A stretch of DNA of 64,000 nucleotides from CAIWHR01 sp963717695. GTDB taxonomy: Bacteria; Pseudomonadota; Gammaproteobacteria; Burkholderiales; Casimicrobiaceae. Below, one piece after another: positions 21,179-29,442 of the stretch. Each line of letters opens with the position of its first letter. Position 1 is the stretch's first letter. Both the position numbers and the translations under genes were made by a program. The DNA lies in the NCBI GenBank assembly GCA_963717695.1, contig CAVQWR010000006.1, positions 124,001 through 188,000 of the forward strand, read 5' to 3'. The notes under the pieces are model-generated. The model searched no databases, was not told where the DNA came from, and worked only from the letters and a program-made list of their open reading frames with translations.

Positions 21179-21195
21179 AGCACCCGGCGTGCCAA
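21179..21195 (-). promoter_or_regulatory. Sigma-54 (RpoN) promoter of the PEP-CTERM gene
   Basis: Minus strand reads TTGGCACGCCGGGTGCT, with GG-N10-GC spacing exactly as required (GG at 21193/21192, GC at 21181/21180), a perfect TTGGCACG -24 block and GTGCT at -12 against TTGCW. The expected transcription start is near 21168, about 50 bases before the ATG. Confidence 0.75.
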
Positions 21196-21330
21196 TATTT
21201 TTTCTTGTTTATATACATACACCTATGGACGTGATAGACCCGGGAAGCTTGCGAGTCGTAAAATAATCCGACACCGAAAAATTTGATCTCCCGCTCCCGC
21301 GGGCTGATCACGTCCCGCCTACGCGATCTC

Positions 21331-21346
21331 CGGATTCATGAATCCG
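21331..21346. repeat. Perfect 16-base palindrome, possible operator
   Basis: CGGATTCATGAATCCG is its own reverse complement. It lies about 160 bases upstream of the expected start of the PEP-CTERM transcript, the distance range where sigma-54 activators bind, and about 200 bases upstream of the thrS promoter. Which gene it serves, if any, cannot be told. Confidence 0.4.
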
Positions 21347-21550
21347 TGTCGGCAACGTTCCGTCTACCTCGCAGACCCGGCTATCGCGCGACTCCAATCC
21401 ATTAACCATCCCGACGGGCCGGCGATTATTCCCCCTCACGATGGGCTTATGGTGCCAGGCGCCCCGGCTGGGTCGTCGCCGAGCCGTTCCCGCGCTGCGA
21501 AATGCGATATGTAAGTCCCACCGACAAACAGAACCCGCCGGCGTCGTCTT

Positions 21551-21578
21551 TTGAGCGGCGCGACGATACTGCTAGAAT
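21551..21578 (+). promoter_or_regulatory. Sigma-70 promoter of the thrS operon
   Basis: TTGAGC at 21551 and TAGAAT at 21573 with 16 bases between. Transcription would start near 21585 and give a leader RNA of about 180 bases before thrS. Confidence 0.55.
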
Positions 21579-21649
21579 TCACCCATCGGCGGCGCTCCAG
21601 GTTTGAACAGACCATTCGAAGCGCCACCCGAACAGTTCGAAGGAAAGGC

Positions 21650-21688
21650 ATGGTTATGACACCGCTGACGCGTACGGAGACTTTATAG
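21650..21688 (+). CDS. Threonine-rich leader peptide in front of thrS
   Basis: A 12-codon frame encoding MVMTPLTRTETL, with four threonine codons (ACA, ACG, ACG, ACT) in nine. AGGA precedes the ATG by 5 bases. It is followed within 35 bases by a rho-independent terminator and then by thrS, the threonyl-tRNA synthetase gene. The arrangement is that of an amino-acid attenuation leader: shortage of charged tRNA-Thr would stall the ribosome on the Thr codons. The peptide itself is unlikely to have another function. Confidence 0.7.
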   Translation: MVMTPLTRTETL

Positions 21689-21700
21689 CCAACGCGAGTT

Positions 21701-21747
21701 CGCACGCCTGCGGTTCACCGAAAAGTGCGGCTCGTCCGCACTTTTTT
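21701..21747 (+). terminator. Attenuator/terminator upstream of thrS
   Basis: The terminator is GTGCGG (21725-21730), loop CTCGT, CCGCAC (21736-21741), then six T. Upstream CGCAC (21701-21705) and TGCGG (21709-21713) repeat the two arms, so CGCAC can pair with either TGCGG or the first terminator arm, and TGCGG can pair with the second arm. Mutually exclusive structures are therefore possible. The U-tract ends 18 bases before the thrS start. Confidence 0.75.
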
Positions 21748-21764
21748 CGTTTCTGGAGTCTGCC

Positions 21765-23678
21765 ATGCCGAACATCCGCCTGCCCGACGGCGCCGTCGAA
21801 ATCGTATCCGGCGCCCGTCTCCGTCGCCGACGATCGCCGCGTCGATCGGCCCCGGCCTCGCCAAGGCCGCGCTGGCCGGCCGCGTCGACGGCAAGCTCGT
21901 CGACACGTCGTTCGTCGTGTCGGCCGACGCCAATGTCGCGATCGTCACCGACAAGGATCCGGACGGCCTCGAGGTGATCCGCCATTCGACGGCGCACCTG
22001 CTCGCCTACGCGGTCAAGGAGCTCTTTCCCGACGCGCAGGTGACGATCGGCCCCGTCATCGAGGACGGCTTCTACTACGACTTCTCGTACAAGCGCCCGT
22101 TCACGCCGGAGGATCTCGCCGCGATCGAGACGAAGATGGCCGAGCTCGCGAAAAAGGACGAGCCCGTGTCGCGGCGCACGATGCCGCGCGACGACGCGGT
22201 CGCGTACTTCAAGTCGATCGGCGAGCACTTCAAGGCCGAGATCATCGCGTCGATTCCGTCCGACGAGGACATCTCGCTCTACGCCGAGGGCAAGTTCACG
22301 GACCTCTGCCGCGGACCGCACGTGCCGTCGACCGGCAAGCTCAAGGTGTTCAAGCTGATGAAGCTCGCCGGCGCGTACTGGCGCGGCGACTCGAAGAACG
22401 AGATGCTGCAGCGGATCTACGGCACCGCGTGGGCGAAGAAGGACGACCTCGACGCGTACCTCCACCGGATCGAGGAAGCCGAGAAGCGCGACCACCGCAA
22501 GCCTCGGGCGCGCGCTCGACCTCTTCCACCTGCAGGACGAGGCGCCGGGCATGGTGTTCTGGCATCCGAAGGGCTGGTCGCTCTGGCAGCAGGTCGAGCA
22601 GTACATGCGCCGCGTCTACCAGGACAACGGCTACCAGGAGGTGCGCGGGCCGCAGATCCTCGACCGCTCGCTGTGGGAGAAATCCGGGCACTGGGAGAAC
22701 TACAAGGACAACATGTTCACGACGGAGTCGGAGAAGCACGACTTCGCGATCAAGCCGATGAACTGTCCCGGCCACGTGCAGATCTTCAACTCGGGGATGA
22801 GGAGCTACCGCGACCTGCCGCTGCGCTACGGCGAGTTCGGCGCGTGCCACCGCAACGAGCCCTCCGGCGCGCTGCACGGCATCATGCGCGTGCGCGCCTT
22901 CACGCAGGACGACGGCCACATCTTCTGCACGTCGGCACAGATCGAGCCGCGAGTGCGTCGCGTTCCACAAGCTGGCGCTCGACGTCTACCGCGACTTCGG
23001 CTTCGACGACATCGTGATCAAGCTCGCGCTGCGCCCGACGCCGCGGCATCGGCGACGACCGCGAATGGGACGCCGCCGAGAAGGCGCTGCGAAGCGCGCT
23101 GCGCGCCTGCGGCGCCGAGTGGACGGAACTGCCCGGCGAAGGCGCGTTCTACGGCCCGAAGATCGAGTACCACCTCAAGGACTCGATCGGCCGCTCGTGG
23201 CAGTGCGGCACGATGCAGGTCGATTTCCAGATGCCGGGGCGGCTCGGCGCCGAATTCGTCGACGAGGACAACACCCGGAAGGTGCCCGTCATGCTGCACC
23301 GGGCGATCGTCGGATCGATGGAGCGATTCATCGGCATCCTGATCGAGCACTACGCCGGCGCGCTGCCGCTCTGGCTCGCCCCGGTGCAGGCGGTCGTGCT
23401 CAACGATCACCGACCGCGCAGGCGGACTATGCCCGGCATGGTCGAGCGCCGGCTGAAGGCCGCCGGGCTCCGGGTGGCGGCCGATTTGCGTAATGAGAAA
23501 ATAACCTATAAAATTCGAGAACATAGCCTGCAAAAGCTTCCTTACCAGCTGATCGTCGGCGACAAGGAAATGCAGGCCGACTCGGTGGCCGTGCGTACCC
23601 GCAGCGGCGAGGATCTCGGGGCAATGCCCTCGATGCCTTGCTGACGCGCCTTCGCGAGGAGGTCGCGGCGCGTCCTAA
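21765..23678 (+). CDS. thrS: Threonyl-tRNA synthetase
   Basis: Charges tRNA-Thr. Start ATG 21765 with GGAG 6 bases upstream gives MPNIRLPDGAVEIVSG, the TGS domain. The editing domain holds HSTAHLLAYAVKELFPDAQV. The class II core has MVFWHPKGWSLWQQVEQYMR, NMFTTESEKHDFAIKPMNCP, and RNEPSGALHGIMRVRAFTQD; the anticodon-binding part contains LREHSLQKLPYQLIVGDKEM-like residues near 23520-23580. Frameshifts lie near 21810, 22503, 22950, 23040, 23405 and 23625. The C-terminus is uncertain: an out-of-frame TAA at 23676 is the most likely stop, because the frame into infC has none. Confidence 0.93.
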
Positions 23679-23728
23679 TGACATTGGCGCAGCGCGCCCC
23701 GGGAACACGGTCTTATTTTGTGTCACTT

Positions 23729-23742
23729 GGAGAATAGCGATA
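23729..23742 (+). promoter_or_regulatory. Ribosome-binding site and AUA start of infC
   Basis: GGAG at 23729-23732 is 7 bases from ATA at 23740. No ATG, GTG or TTG lies in frame at the position where IF3 proteins begin. ATA GCC CAC GAC AAA aligns with the usual M-A-T-D-K start of betaproteobacterial IF3. A second in-frame ATA at 23734 is only one base from GGAG and is less likely. Confidence 0.75.
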
Positions 23743-24274
23743 GCCCACGACAAAGCACCGCGGATCAATCTGGAGATCAATGCTCCCGAGATCCGCCTGG
23801 TAGGTGAGGAAGGCGAACAGCTCGGCATCGTTCCGTTGGCGGAAGCCATGGCGAAGGCCGAGGCCGCGGAACTCGATCTCGTCGAGATCGCGCCGACTGC
23901 GAAGCCCCCGGTTTGCCGGATCATGGATTACGGCAAGTTCAAGTACCGGGAAGCGAAGAAGCAGCACGAGGCGAAGCTCAAGCTGAAGCAGATCCAGGTC
24001 AAGGAAGTGAAGTTCCGGCCCGGAACCGACGAAGGCGACTACAAGATCAAGCTGCGCAACCTCATCCGCTTCCTGGGCGAAGGCGACAAGGCCAAGATCA
24101 CGTTGCGCTTCCGCGGACGCGAGATGGCGCACCAGGAGTTCGGTATACGCCTGCTGGAGAGAATCAGGAACGATCTCGAGCCGCACAGCGTGGTCGAATC
24201 ATGGCCAAGGCTCGAGGGCCGGCAAATGGTGATGCTGCTGGCCCCGAAAAAGACGGTGGTGAAACCCCCCGTGA
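23740..24274 (+). CDS. infC: Translation initiation factor IF-3
   Basis: Binds the 30S subunit and proofreads start codons. Readable throughout: APRINLEINAPEIRLVGEEG, PTAKPPVCRIMDYGKFKYRE, FRPGTDEGDYKIKLRNLIRF and WPRLEGRQMVMLLAPKK. The start is an AUA codon at 23740. Non-AUG starts in infC are the basis of IF3 autoregulation in Escherichia coli (AUU there), so the same control is expected. The frame as given runs without a stop into rpmI; removing one C from the C6 run at 24265-24270 creates CCG TGA and a 177-residue protein, the normal IF3 size, so the stop is placed at 24274. Confidence 0.92.
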
Positions 24275-24314
24275 AGGCAAATCACCCGACGAAGCCCGAA
24301 GCCGGTAGCAAAGT

Positions 24315-24331
24315 CTCTCCGCAACGGAGAG
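24315..24331 (+). promoter_or_regulatory. Hairpin between infC and rpmI
   Basis: CTCTCCG-CAA-CGGAGAG, seven perfect pairs with a three-base loop, ending about 20 bases before the AAGGGAG ribosome-binding site of rpmI. It has no U-tract, so it is not a terminator. In this operon the L20 protein represses rpmI translation in other bacteria, so part of an L20-binding structure or a processing site is possible. Confidence 0.5.
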
Positions 24332-24363
24332 CACCGCCGTGGGCAGCAAATAAGGGAGCAGTC

Positions 24364-24561
24364 ATGCCCAAGATGAAGACGAAGAGCGGCGCGAAGAAGC
24401 GCTTCCGCGTGCGCGGAAGCGGCAGCGTCAAGCGCGCGATGGCGTTCAAGCGCCATATCCTCACCAAGCGCACCACCAAGAACAAGCGTCAGCTTCGCGG
24501 CATCACCGGCGTCCACAGCACGAATGCGGACTCGGTGAAGGCGATGCTGCCCTACGCGTAA
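24364..24561 (+). CDS. rpmI: 50S ribosomal protein L35
   Basis: Complete 65-residue protein, MPKMKTKSGAKKRFRVRG at the start and HILTKRTTKNKRQLRG in the middle, both standard for L35. AAGGGAG is 5 bases before the ATG. It follows infC and precedes rplT by 12 bases, the classic order. Confidence 0.97.
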   Translation: MPKMKTKSGAKKRFRVRGSGSVKRAMAFKRHILTKRTTKNKRQLRGITGVHSTNADSVKAMLPYA

Positions 24562-24573
24562 CGGAGGCCCGCC

Positions 24574-24931
24574 ATGCCAAGAGTCAAACGTGGCGTGACC
24601 GCCCGTGCGCGGCACAAGAAGGTCCTGAAGCAGGCAAGCGGCTTCCGCGGCCGGCGCAACGCCGTCTATCGCATCGCGAAGGAAGCGGTGATGAAGGCGG
24701 GCCAGTACGCAGTACCGCGACCGGCGCGCCAAGAAGCGCGAGTTCCGCGCGCTGTGGATCGCCCGGATCAACGCGGCCGTGCGCGAACTCGGCATGAGCT
24801 ACAGCGTGTTCATGAACGGTCTCAAGAAGGCGTCGATCGACATCGACCGCAAGGTGCTGGCCGACCTCGCGGTGCACGACAAGGCGGCGTTTACGAAGAT
24901 CGCGGAGCAGGCCAAAGCCTCTCTGGCCTGA
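24574..24931 (+). CDS. rplT: 50S ribosomal protein L20
   Basis: MPRVKRGVTARARHKKVLKQ and ASGFRGRRNAVYRIAKEAVM are unmistakable. One extra base near 24711 (in TACGCAGTACCGC) shifts the frame. Read through, the protein continues AKKREFRALWIARINAAVRE and ends AEQAKASLA at 24931, 118 residues. L20 binds 23S rRNA early in 50S assembly and is a known translational repressor of its own operon. Confidence 0.96.
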
Positions 24932-24950
24932 ACCAGCGCGAAAAACCCGA

Positions 24951-24980
24951 GGGAGGCGCGAAGACGCCTCCCTTTTTTTT
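24951..24980 (+). terminator. Strong terminator between rplT and pheS
   Basis: GGGAGGCG-CGAAGA-CGCCTCCC followed by eight T, 20 bases after rplT. It lies directly in front of pheS, which has no other evident promoter in the remaining 23 bases, so it probably acts as a partial terminator that lowers pheST expression relative to the ribosomal proteins. Confidence 0.92.
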
Positions 24981-25003
24981 CGACCTCCAAACACGCCGCA
25001 TCG

Positions 25004-25990
25004 ATGACCGAACTCGACCGCGTTGTCACCGAAGCGACCGCCGAATTTCAGGCGGCGCAAGATCCCGCCACGCTCGAAAACGCCAAGGCGAAGTACCTCG
25101 GCAAATCCGGCGTGATCAGCGAGCACATGAAGGCGCTCGCTAAGCTGGGCGCTTCCGATCGCCCCGCGGCTGGCGCGCGCATCAATCACATCAAGGCGCT
25201 CGTCGAGGAGGCGCTCGCGGCACGCCGCGACGCGCTCGCCGAGGCAAAGCTCGCGGAGCAGCTCGCCGCCGACGCGCTCGACGTCTCGCTGCCTGGCCGC
25301 GGCGTCGGCGCCGGCGGACTGCACCCGATCACGCGCACGATGCAGCGGATCGAAACGCTGTTCCGCTCGCTCGGCTTCGCCGTCGCCGACGGCCCCGAGA
25401 TCGAGGACGACTTCCACAACTTCACCGCGCTCAACATGCCGGAGGACCATCCCTCGCGGTCGATGCACGACACGTTCTACGTCGACGGCGGCAGGGTGCT
25501 GCGCACGCACACCTCGCCGGTGCAGATCCGCTACATGGAAACGCACGCACCGCCGATCAAGATCATCGCGCCGGGCCGGGTCTATCGCGTCGACAGCGAT
25601 GCCACGCACTCGCCGATGTTCCACCAGGTCGAAGGGCTGTGGATCGCAGAGGACGTCACGTTCGCGGATCTGAAGAGCGTGTTCACCGAGTTCCTGCACA
25701 ACTTCTTCGAGCGCGATGATCTTCGCGTGCGTTTTCGCCCGTCCTATTTCCCGTTCACCGAGCCGTCGGCCGAAATCGACATGGCGTTCGGCGACGGCGG
25801 CTGGCTCGAGCTCGCCGGCGCGGGCCAGGTGCATCCGAACGTGCTGCGCGCGGTCGGCATCGATCCCGAGCGCTGGCAGGGCTTCGCGTTCGGCATGGGC
25901 CCCGACCGGCTCGCCATGCTGCGCTATGGCGTCGACGACCTGCGCGCGTTCTACGAGAACGACCTGCGCTTTCTCCGGCAATTCGCGTAA
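25004..25990 (+). CDS. pheS: Phenylalanyl-tRNA synthetase alpha subunit
   Basis: Complete 328-residue protein without frameshifts. N-terminal coiled-coil tRNA-binding arm (residues 1-90), then the class II core: GLHPITRTMQRIETLFRSLG, DTFYVDGGRVLRTHTSPVQI (motif 2 region), and AFGMGPDRLAMLRYGVDDLR (motif 3). Forms an alpha2-beta2 enzyme with PheT, encoded 11 bases downstream. No clear Shine-Dalgarno precedes ATG 25004; the preceding sequence is C-rich after the terminator U-tract, which suggests weak translation initiation. Confidence 0.97.
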   Translation: MTELDRVVTEATAEFQAAQDPATLENAKAKYLGKSGVISEHMKALAKLGASDRPAAGARINHIKALVEEALAARRDALAEAKLAEQLAADALDVSLPGRGVGAGGLHPITRTMQRIETLFRSLGFAVADGPEIEDDFHNFTALNMPEDHPSRSMHDTFYVDGGRVLRTHTSPVQIRYMETHAPPIKIIAPGRVYRVDSDATHSPMFHQVEGLWIAEDVTFADLKSVFTEFLHNFFERDDLRVRFRPSYFPFTEPSAEIDMAFGDGGWLELAGAGQVHPNVLRAVGIDPERWQGFAFGMGPDRLAMLRYGVDDLRAFYENDLRFLRQFA

Positions 25991-26001
25991 CGGAAATCAC
26001 G

Positions 26002-28376
26002 ATGCGCTTTTCCGAACACTGGCTCCGCACGCTGGTCGATCCGCCGCAGGACAGCGCTGCGCTCGCCGACACGCTGACGATGGCGGGCCTCGAAGTCGAG
26101 GAGATGCGCCCCGCCGCCCCCGAATTTTCCGACGTCGTGGTGGGACGGATTGTGGAAGTCGCACCCCATCCCGATGCGTCGCGTCTGCGCATCTGTCGCG
26201 TCGATGCCGGGACCGGCGCGTTGCTGCAGATCGTCTGCGGCGCACCGAACGCCGCGGTCGGCATGAAAGTCCCCTGCGCCCTCCCCGGCGCAACGCTGCC
26301 GGGCGGCCTCGTGATCGCGAAGGCGACCATGCGCGGCGTGGAATCGGCGGGCATGCTCTGCTCGGCCAAGGAGCTCGGCATCGACGACGATGCCTCGGGT
26401 CTCCTCGCGCTGCCGCACGACGCCTCCGTCGGCGCCGACCTGCGCAAGGCGCTCGATCTCGACGACACGCTGCTGACGCTGAAGCTCACGCCGAATCGCG
26501 CCGACTGCCTTTCGCTCCTCGGCATCGCGCGCGACGTCGCCGCGGCGACCGGCACGCCGCTCGACGTTCCTGAGTTTTCGCCGGTCGCGGTGACGTCATC
26601 CGCCCGCCGTCCGATCCGCGTCGAGGACGCCGACGCCTGCGGGCGCTTCGTCGCGCGCGTCATCGAAGGCATCGATCCGAAGGCGCCCACCCCTGAATGG
26701 ATGCGGCAGCGTCTCGCGCGAAGCGGCCTGCGGCCGATCTCGGCGGTCGTCGACGTCACCAATTACGTCATGCTGGAACAGGGGCAGCCGCTGCACGCGT
26801 ACGACCTGGCGGAGCTCGACGGCGGCATCGTCGTGCGCTTCGCGCGCGCCGGGGAAAAGCTCACGCTGCTGAACGGGCAGGTGCTCGATCTCGAGCCCGA
26901 TCTCCTCCTCGTCTGCGATGAAAAGAAGCCGCTCGGCCTCGCGGGCATCATGGGTGGTGAGCATTCCGGCATCGGCGACGCGACGACGTCCGTGTTCCTC
27001 GAAGGCGCGTTCTGGAATCCTTCGGTGATCCAGGGGCGCTCGCGCCGCCTCGGCTTCACGAGCGACGCCGGATACCGCTTCGAGCGCGGCGTCGATTTCG
27101 CCAATGCCGCCCATGCCGTCGAGCGCGCAACGCAGCTGATCCTGGAAATCTGCGGGGGACGTGCAGGACCGCTGGACGACGTTGCCGGCAACACGCCGCG
27201 CCGCGACCCCGTGCGCGTGCGGACGCAGCGCGTCGCGCGCCTCCTCGGCGTCACCGTGCCGGCCGTCGACATTGCGCAGATCTTCACCCGCCTCGGCTTC
27301 GCGTACACGCGCGACGGCGACGATTTCGTCGTCACGCCGCCGCCGTTTCGCTTCGACCTCGCGATCGAGGAAGATTTCGTCGAGGAGGTCGCTCGCCTCT
27401 ACGGATACGCCAACATTCCGACGGCGCCCACGGCACATCGGCACGCAATGCACGCGGACCCGGAGGGAATCTCTCCGTTGGCCGCGCTGCGGGACCGGCT
27501 TGCTGCGCGCGACTGGCAGGAAGTGATCACGTTCAGCTTTGTCGCGAAGGCGGTCGAGGTCGCGCTCGAACCCGGGCGCACCGACGACGCGGCGCCCGTT
27601 GCGGTTCTCAATCCGATTGCGAGCCAGTACGACGTGATGCGGACGACGCTGGCAGGCGGCCTCATCGAAGTGCTCCGCACCAACCTCGCGCGCCAGCAGG
27701 ACCGGATCCGGATCTTCGAGACCGGCCGCGTGTTTCGCCGCGACGGCGAGCGGCTCCGCCAGCCGCTGCTGATCGGCGGGCTCGCCTGCGGCGACGCCGC
27801 GCCCGAGCAATGGGGCAGCCCGAAGCGCCCGCTCGACTTTTTCGACGTCAAGGGCGATCTCGAGGCGCTCGTTGCGCCGCGCCGGCTTTCGACCGTCCGC
27901 GGCGAGCATCCGGCACTGCATCCCGGCCGCTCGGCCCGCATCGTGATCGACGGGCGTGACGCCGGCTGGCTGGGCGAAATCCACCCTCGCCTCGTCAAGC
28001 ACTTCGAACTGCCGCGCGCGCCCGTCGCATTCGAGCTGGAGCTTGCCGCGCTGGCCGACCGTCCGATCCCGGCGGCGGCGCCGATCCCGAGGCTCCCTGT
28101 CGCGCGGCGGGATCTGGCCGTCGTGGTCGACGCGGGGCTCCCGGCGCAGGCCGTGATCGACGCGCTGGAAGCCGCCGGCATCGCCCGGGTGCTGGCAATT
28201 CGCCTTTTTGACGTCTACCGCGGCCCTGGAATACCAGATCAGGCAAAAAAAGCCTTGCGATTCTGGTGCTTATACAGGATACTGAACGTACTTTGACGGA
28301 CGCCGAAATCGACGAGACCGCGGGGGAGTTGTTGCGCGTTCTCCAAGATCGATTCGGCGCCACGCTGCGCAAGTAG
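26002..28376 (+). CDS. pheT: Phenylalanyl-tRNA synthetase beta subunit
   Basis: About 790 residues. N-terminal tRNA-binding OB fold (VVGRIVEVAPHPDASRLRIC), B3/B4 editing domain (RPISAVVDVTNYVMLEQGQP), B5, and the catalytic-like domain (FDLAIEEDFVEEVARLYGYA). The C-terminal anticodon-binding FDX domain is broken by one missing base at 28238-28247, just before the A7 run. Read through, it continues GKKSLAILVLIQDTERTLTD and ends at TAG 28374-28376. The rest of the frame is clean. Confidence 0.96.
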
Positions 28377-28384
28377 GGTCTTCG

Positions 28385-28694
28385 ATGACGCTCACCAAAG
28401 CCGAACTCGCCGAACTGCTCTTCGAGCAACTGGGCCTCAACAAGCGCGAGGCCAAGGACATGGTCGAGCACTTCTTCGAGGAAATCCGAACCGCGCTCGA
28501 AGCGCGGCGATGCCGTCAAACTGTCGGGATTCGGCAATTTCCAGCTGCGCGAAAAGCCGCAGCGACCCGGACGCAATCCCAAGACCGGCGAGGAGATTCC
28601 CATCACCGCACGGCGCGTCGTGACCTTCCATGCAAGCCAGAAGCTGAAGGCCATGGTCGAAGCCGCGAACCATGCCGGAACACAGCCGAGCTAA
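28385..28694 (+). CDS. ihfA: Integration host factor alpha subunit
   Basis: MTLTKAELAELLFEQLGLNK begins a standard IHF-alpha. One extra base near 28503 shifts the frame; read through, it gives VKLSGFGNFQLREKPQRPGR, NPKTGEEIPITARRVVTFHA and a stop at 28694, about 102 residues. It bends DNA, and is required at many sigma-54 promoters, of which the window has at least one good candidate. It overlaps the MerR gene by 23 bases, the usual arrangement. Confidence 0.95.
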
Positions 28695-29109
28695 GGCCGA
28701 GCTTCCGCCGATCCCCGCCAAGCGGTATTTCACCATCGGCGAGGTCAGTGACCTCTGTGCGGTGAAGCCGCACGTGCTCCGATATTGGGAGCAGGAATTC
28801 ACCCAGCTGAAGCCGGTGAAGCGACGCGGCAACCGGCGCTATTACCAGCACCACGAGGTCCTGCTGATCCGGCGCATCCGTGACCTGCTCTACGAGCAGG
28901 GCTTCACGATCAATGGCGCACGCCACCGCCTCGAGTCCGAGATCCTCTCTACCCAAGACGCCGAAGTGGAGTCCGCCGCCGCGCGCGGCAACCACGGCGA
29001 CGCGTCCGAACACGCCCCACCTAGCGCGGCGTCGAGCAAGGTACCGACTGCCGCCGAAATCCGGCGCGAGCTGCAGCAAATTCGCGAGCTGCTGGGCCCG
29101 GAACGATGA
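28672..29109 (+). CDS. MerR-family regulator of the ihfA operon
   Basis: 145 residues, intact. The winged helix-turn-helix is KRYFTIGEVSDLCAVKPHVL with RYWEQEFTQLKPVKRRGNRR. RYYQHHEVLLIRRIRDLLYE continues the MerR fold. There is no Cys-based metal site at the C-terminus. This gene always follows ihfA in beta- and gammaproteobacteria; its target is not known to me. It overlaps ihfA and is followed by tRNA-Pro. Confidence 0.93.
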   Translation: MPEHSRAKAELPPIPAKRYFTIGEVSDLCAVKPHVLRYWEQEFTQLKPVKRRGNRRYYQHHEVLLIRRIRDLLYEQGFTINGARHRLESEILSTQDAEVESAAARGNHGDASEHAPPSAASSKVPTAAEIRRELQQIRELLGPER

Positions 29110-29116
29110 GAGCGGC

Positions 29117-29122
29117 TATAAT
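29117..29122 (+). promoter_or_regulatory. Minus-10 box of tRNA-Pro
   Basis: Perfect TATAAT, 14 bases before the mature tRNA 5 prime end, inside a G/C-rich context. No convincing -35 hexamer is visible 17 bases upstream. Confidence 0.6.
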
Positions 29123-29135
29123 CCGCAGTTCGCGT

Positions 29136-29212
29136 CGGGGCGTAGCGCAGCCTGGTAGCGCACCTGCATGGGGTGCAGGGGGTCGGAAGTTCGAATCTTC
29201 TCGCCCCGACCA
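29136..29212 (+). tRNA. tRNA-Pro (GGG)
   Basis: Acceptor CGGGGCG/CGCCCCG, D arm AGCGCAGCCTGGTAGCGC, anticodon stem CCTGC/GCAGG around loop ATGGGGT (anticodon GGG), T loop TTCGAAT, discriminator A and an encoded CCA. 77 bases. Confidence 0.96.
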
Positions 29213-29373
29213 CGTAGTCCTGAAGGGCCGGCACGGCGGTGCCGCGCCGGCCCTCGATCCAAGTACAACCGCGAGCGCCTGCCCATGGCAGTGACCGCGC
29301 CAACGCGACGTCGTCGCGTCATATCACGAACGCTGGCTGTCGGCGGGTCACAGGAGTGCCCGCCGGGAGGCGT

Positions 29374-29397
29374 GCGCCCCGAATGGGCGCGCTTTTT
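29374..29397 (+). terminator. Terminator after tRNA-Pro
   Basis: GCGCCC-CGAAT-GGGCGC followed by GC and five T. A second, T-less hairpin (GGGCCGGC/GCCGGCCC) lies closer to the tRNA near 29225-29255. Confidence 0.8.
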
Positions 29398-29442
29398 GCT
29401 TGCCATCGTGAATACATAAAAGCTGCCCCGGGAGGCACACAA

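Larger units (their letters stand above)
21119..21550. other. Intergenic region between the PEP-CTERM gene and the thrS leader
   Basis: About 430 bases with the sigma-54 site of the minus-strand gene at its left end and a 16-base palindrome at 21331-21346. I see no gene. The part from 21190 to 21260 is strongly AT-rich, as expected for an enhancer-dependent promoter region. Confidence 0.6.
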
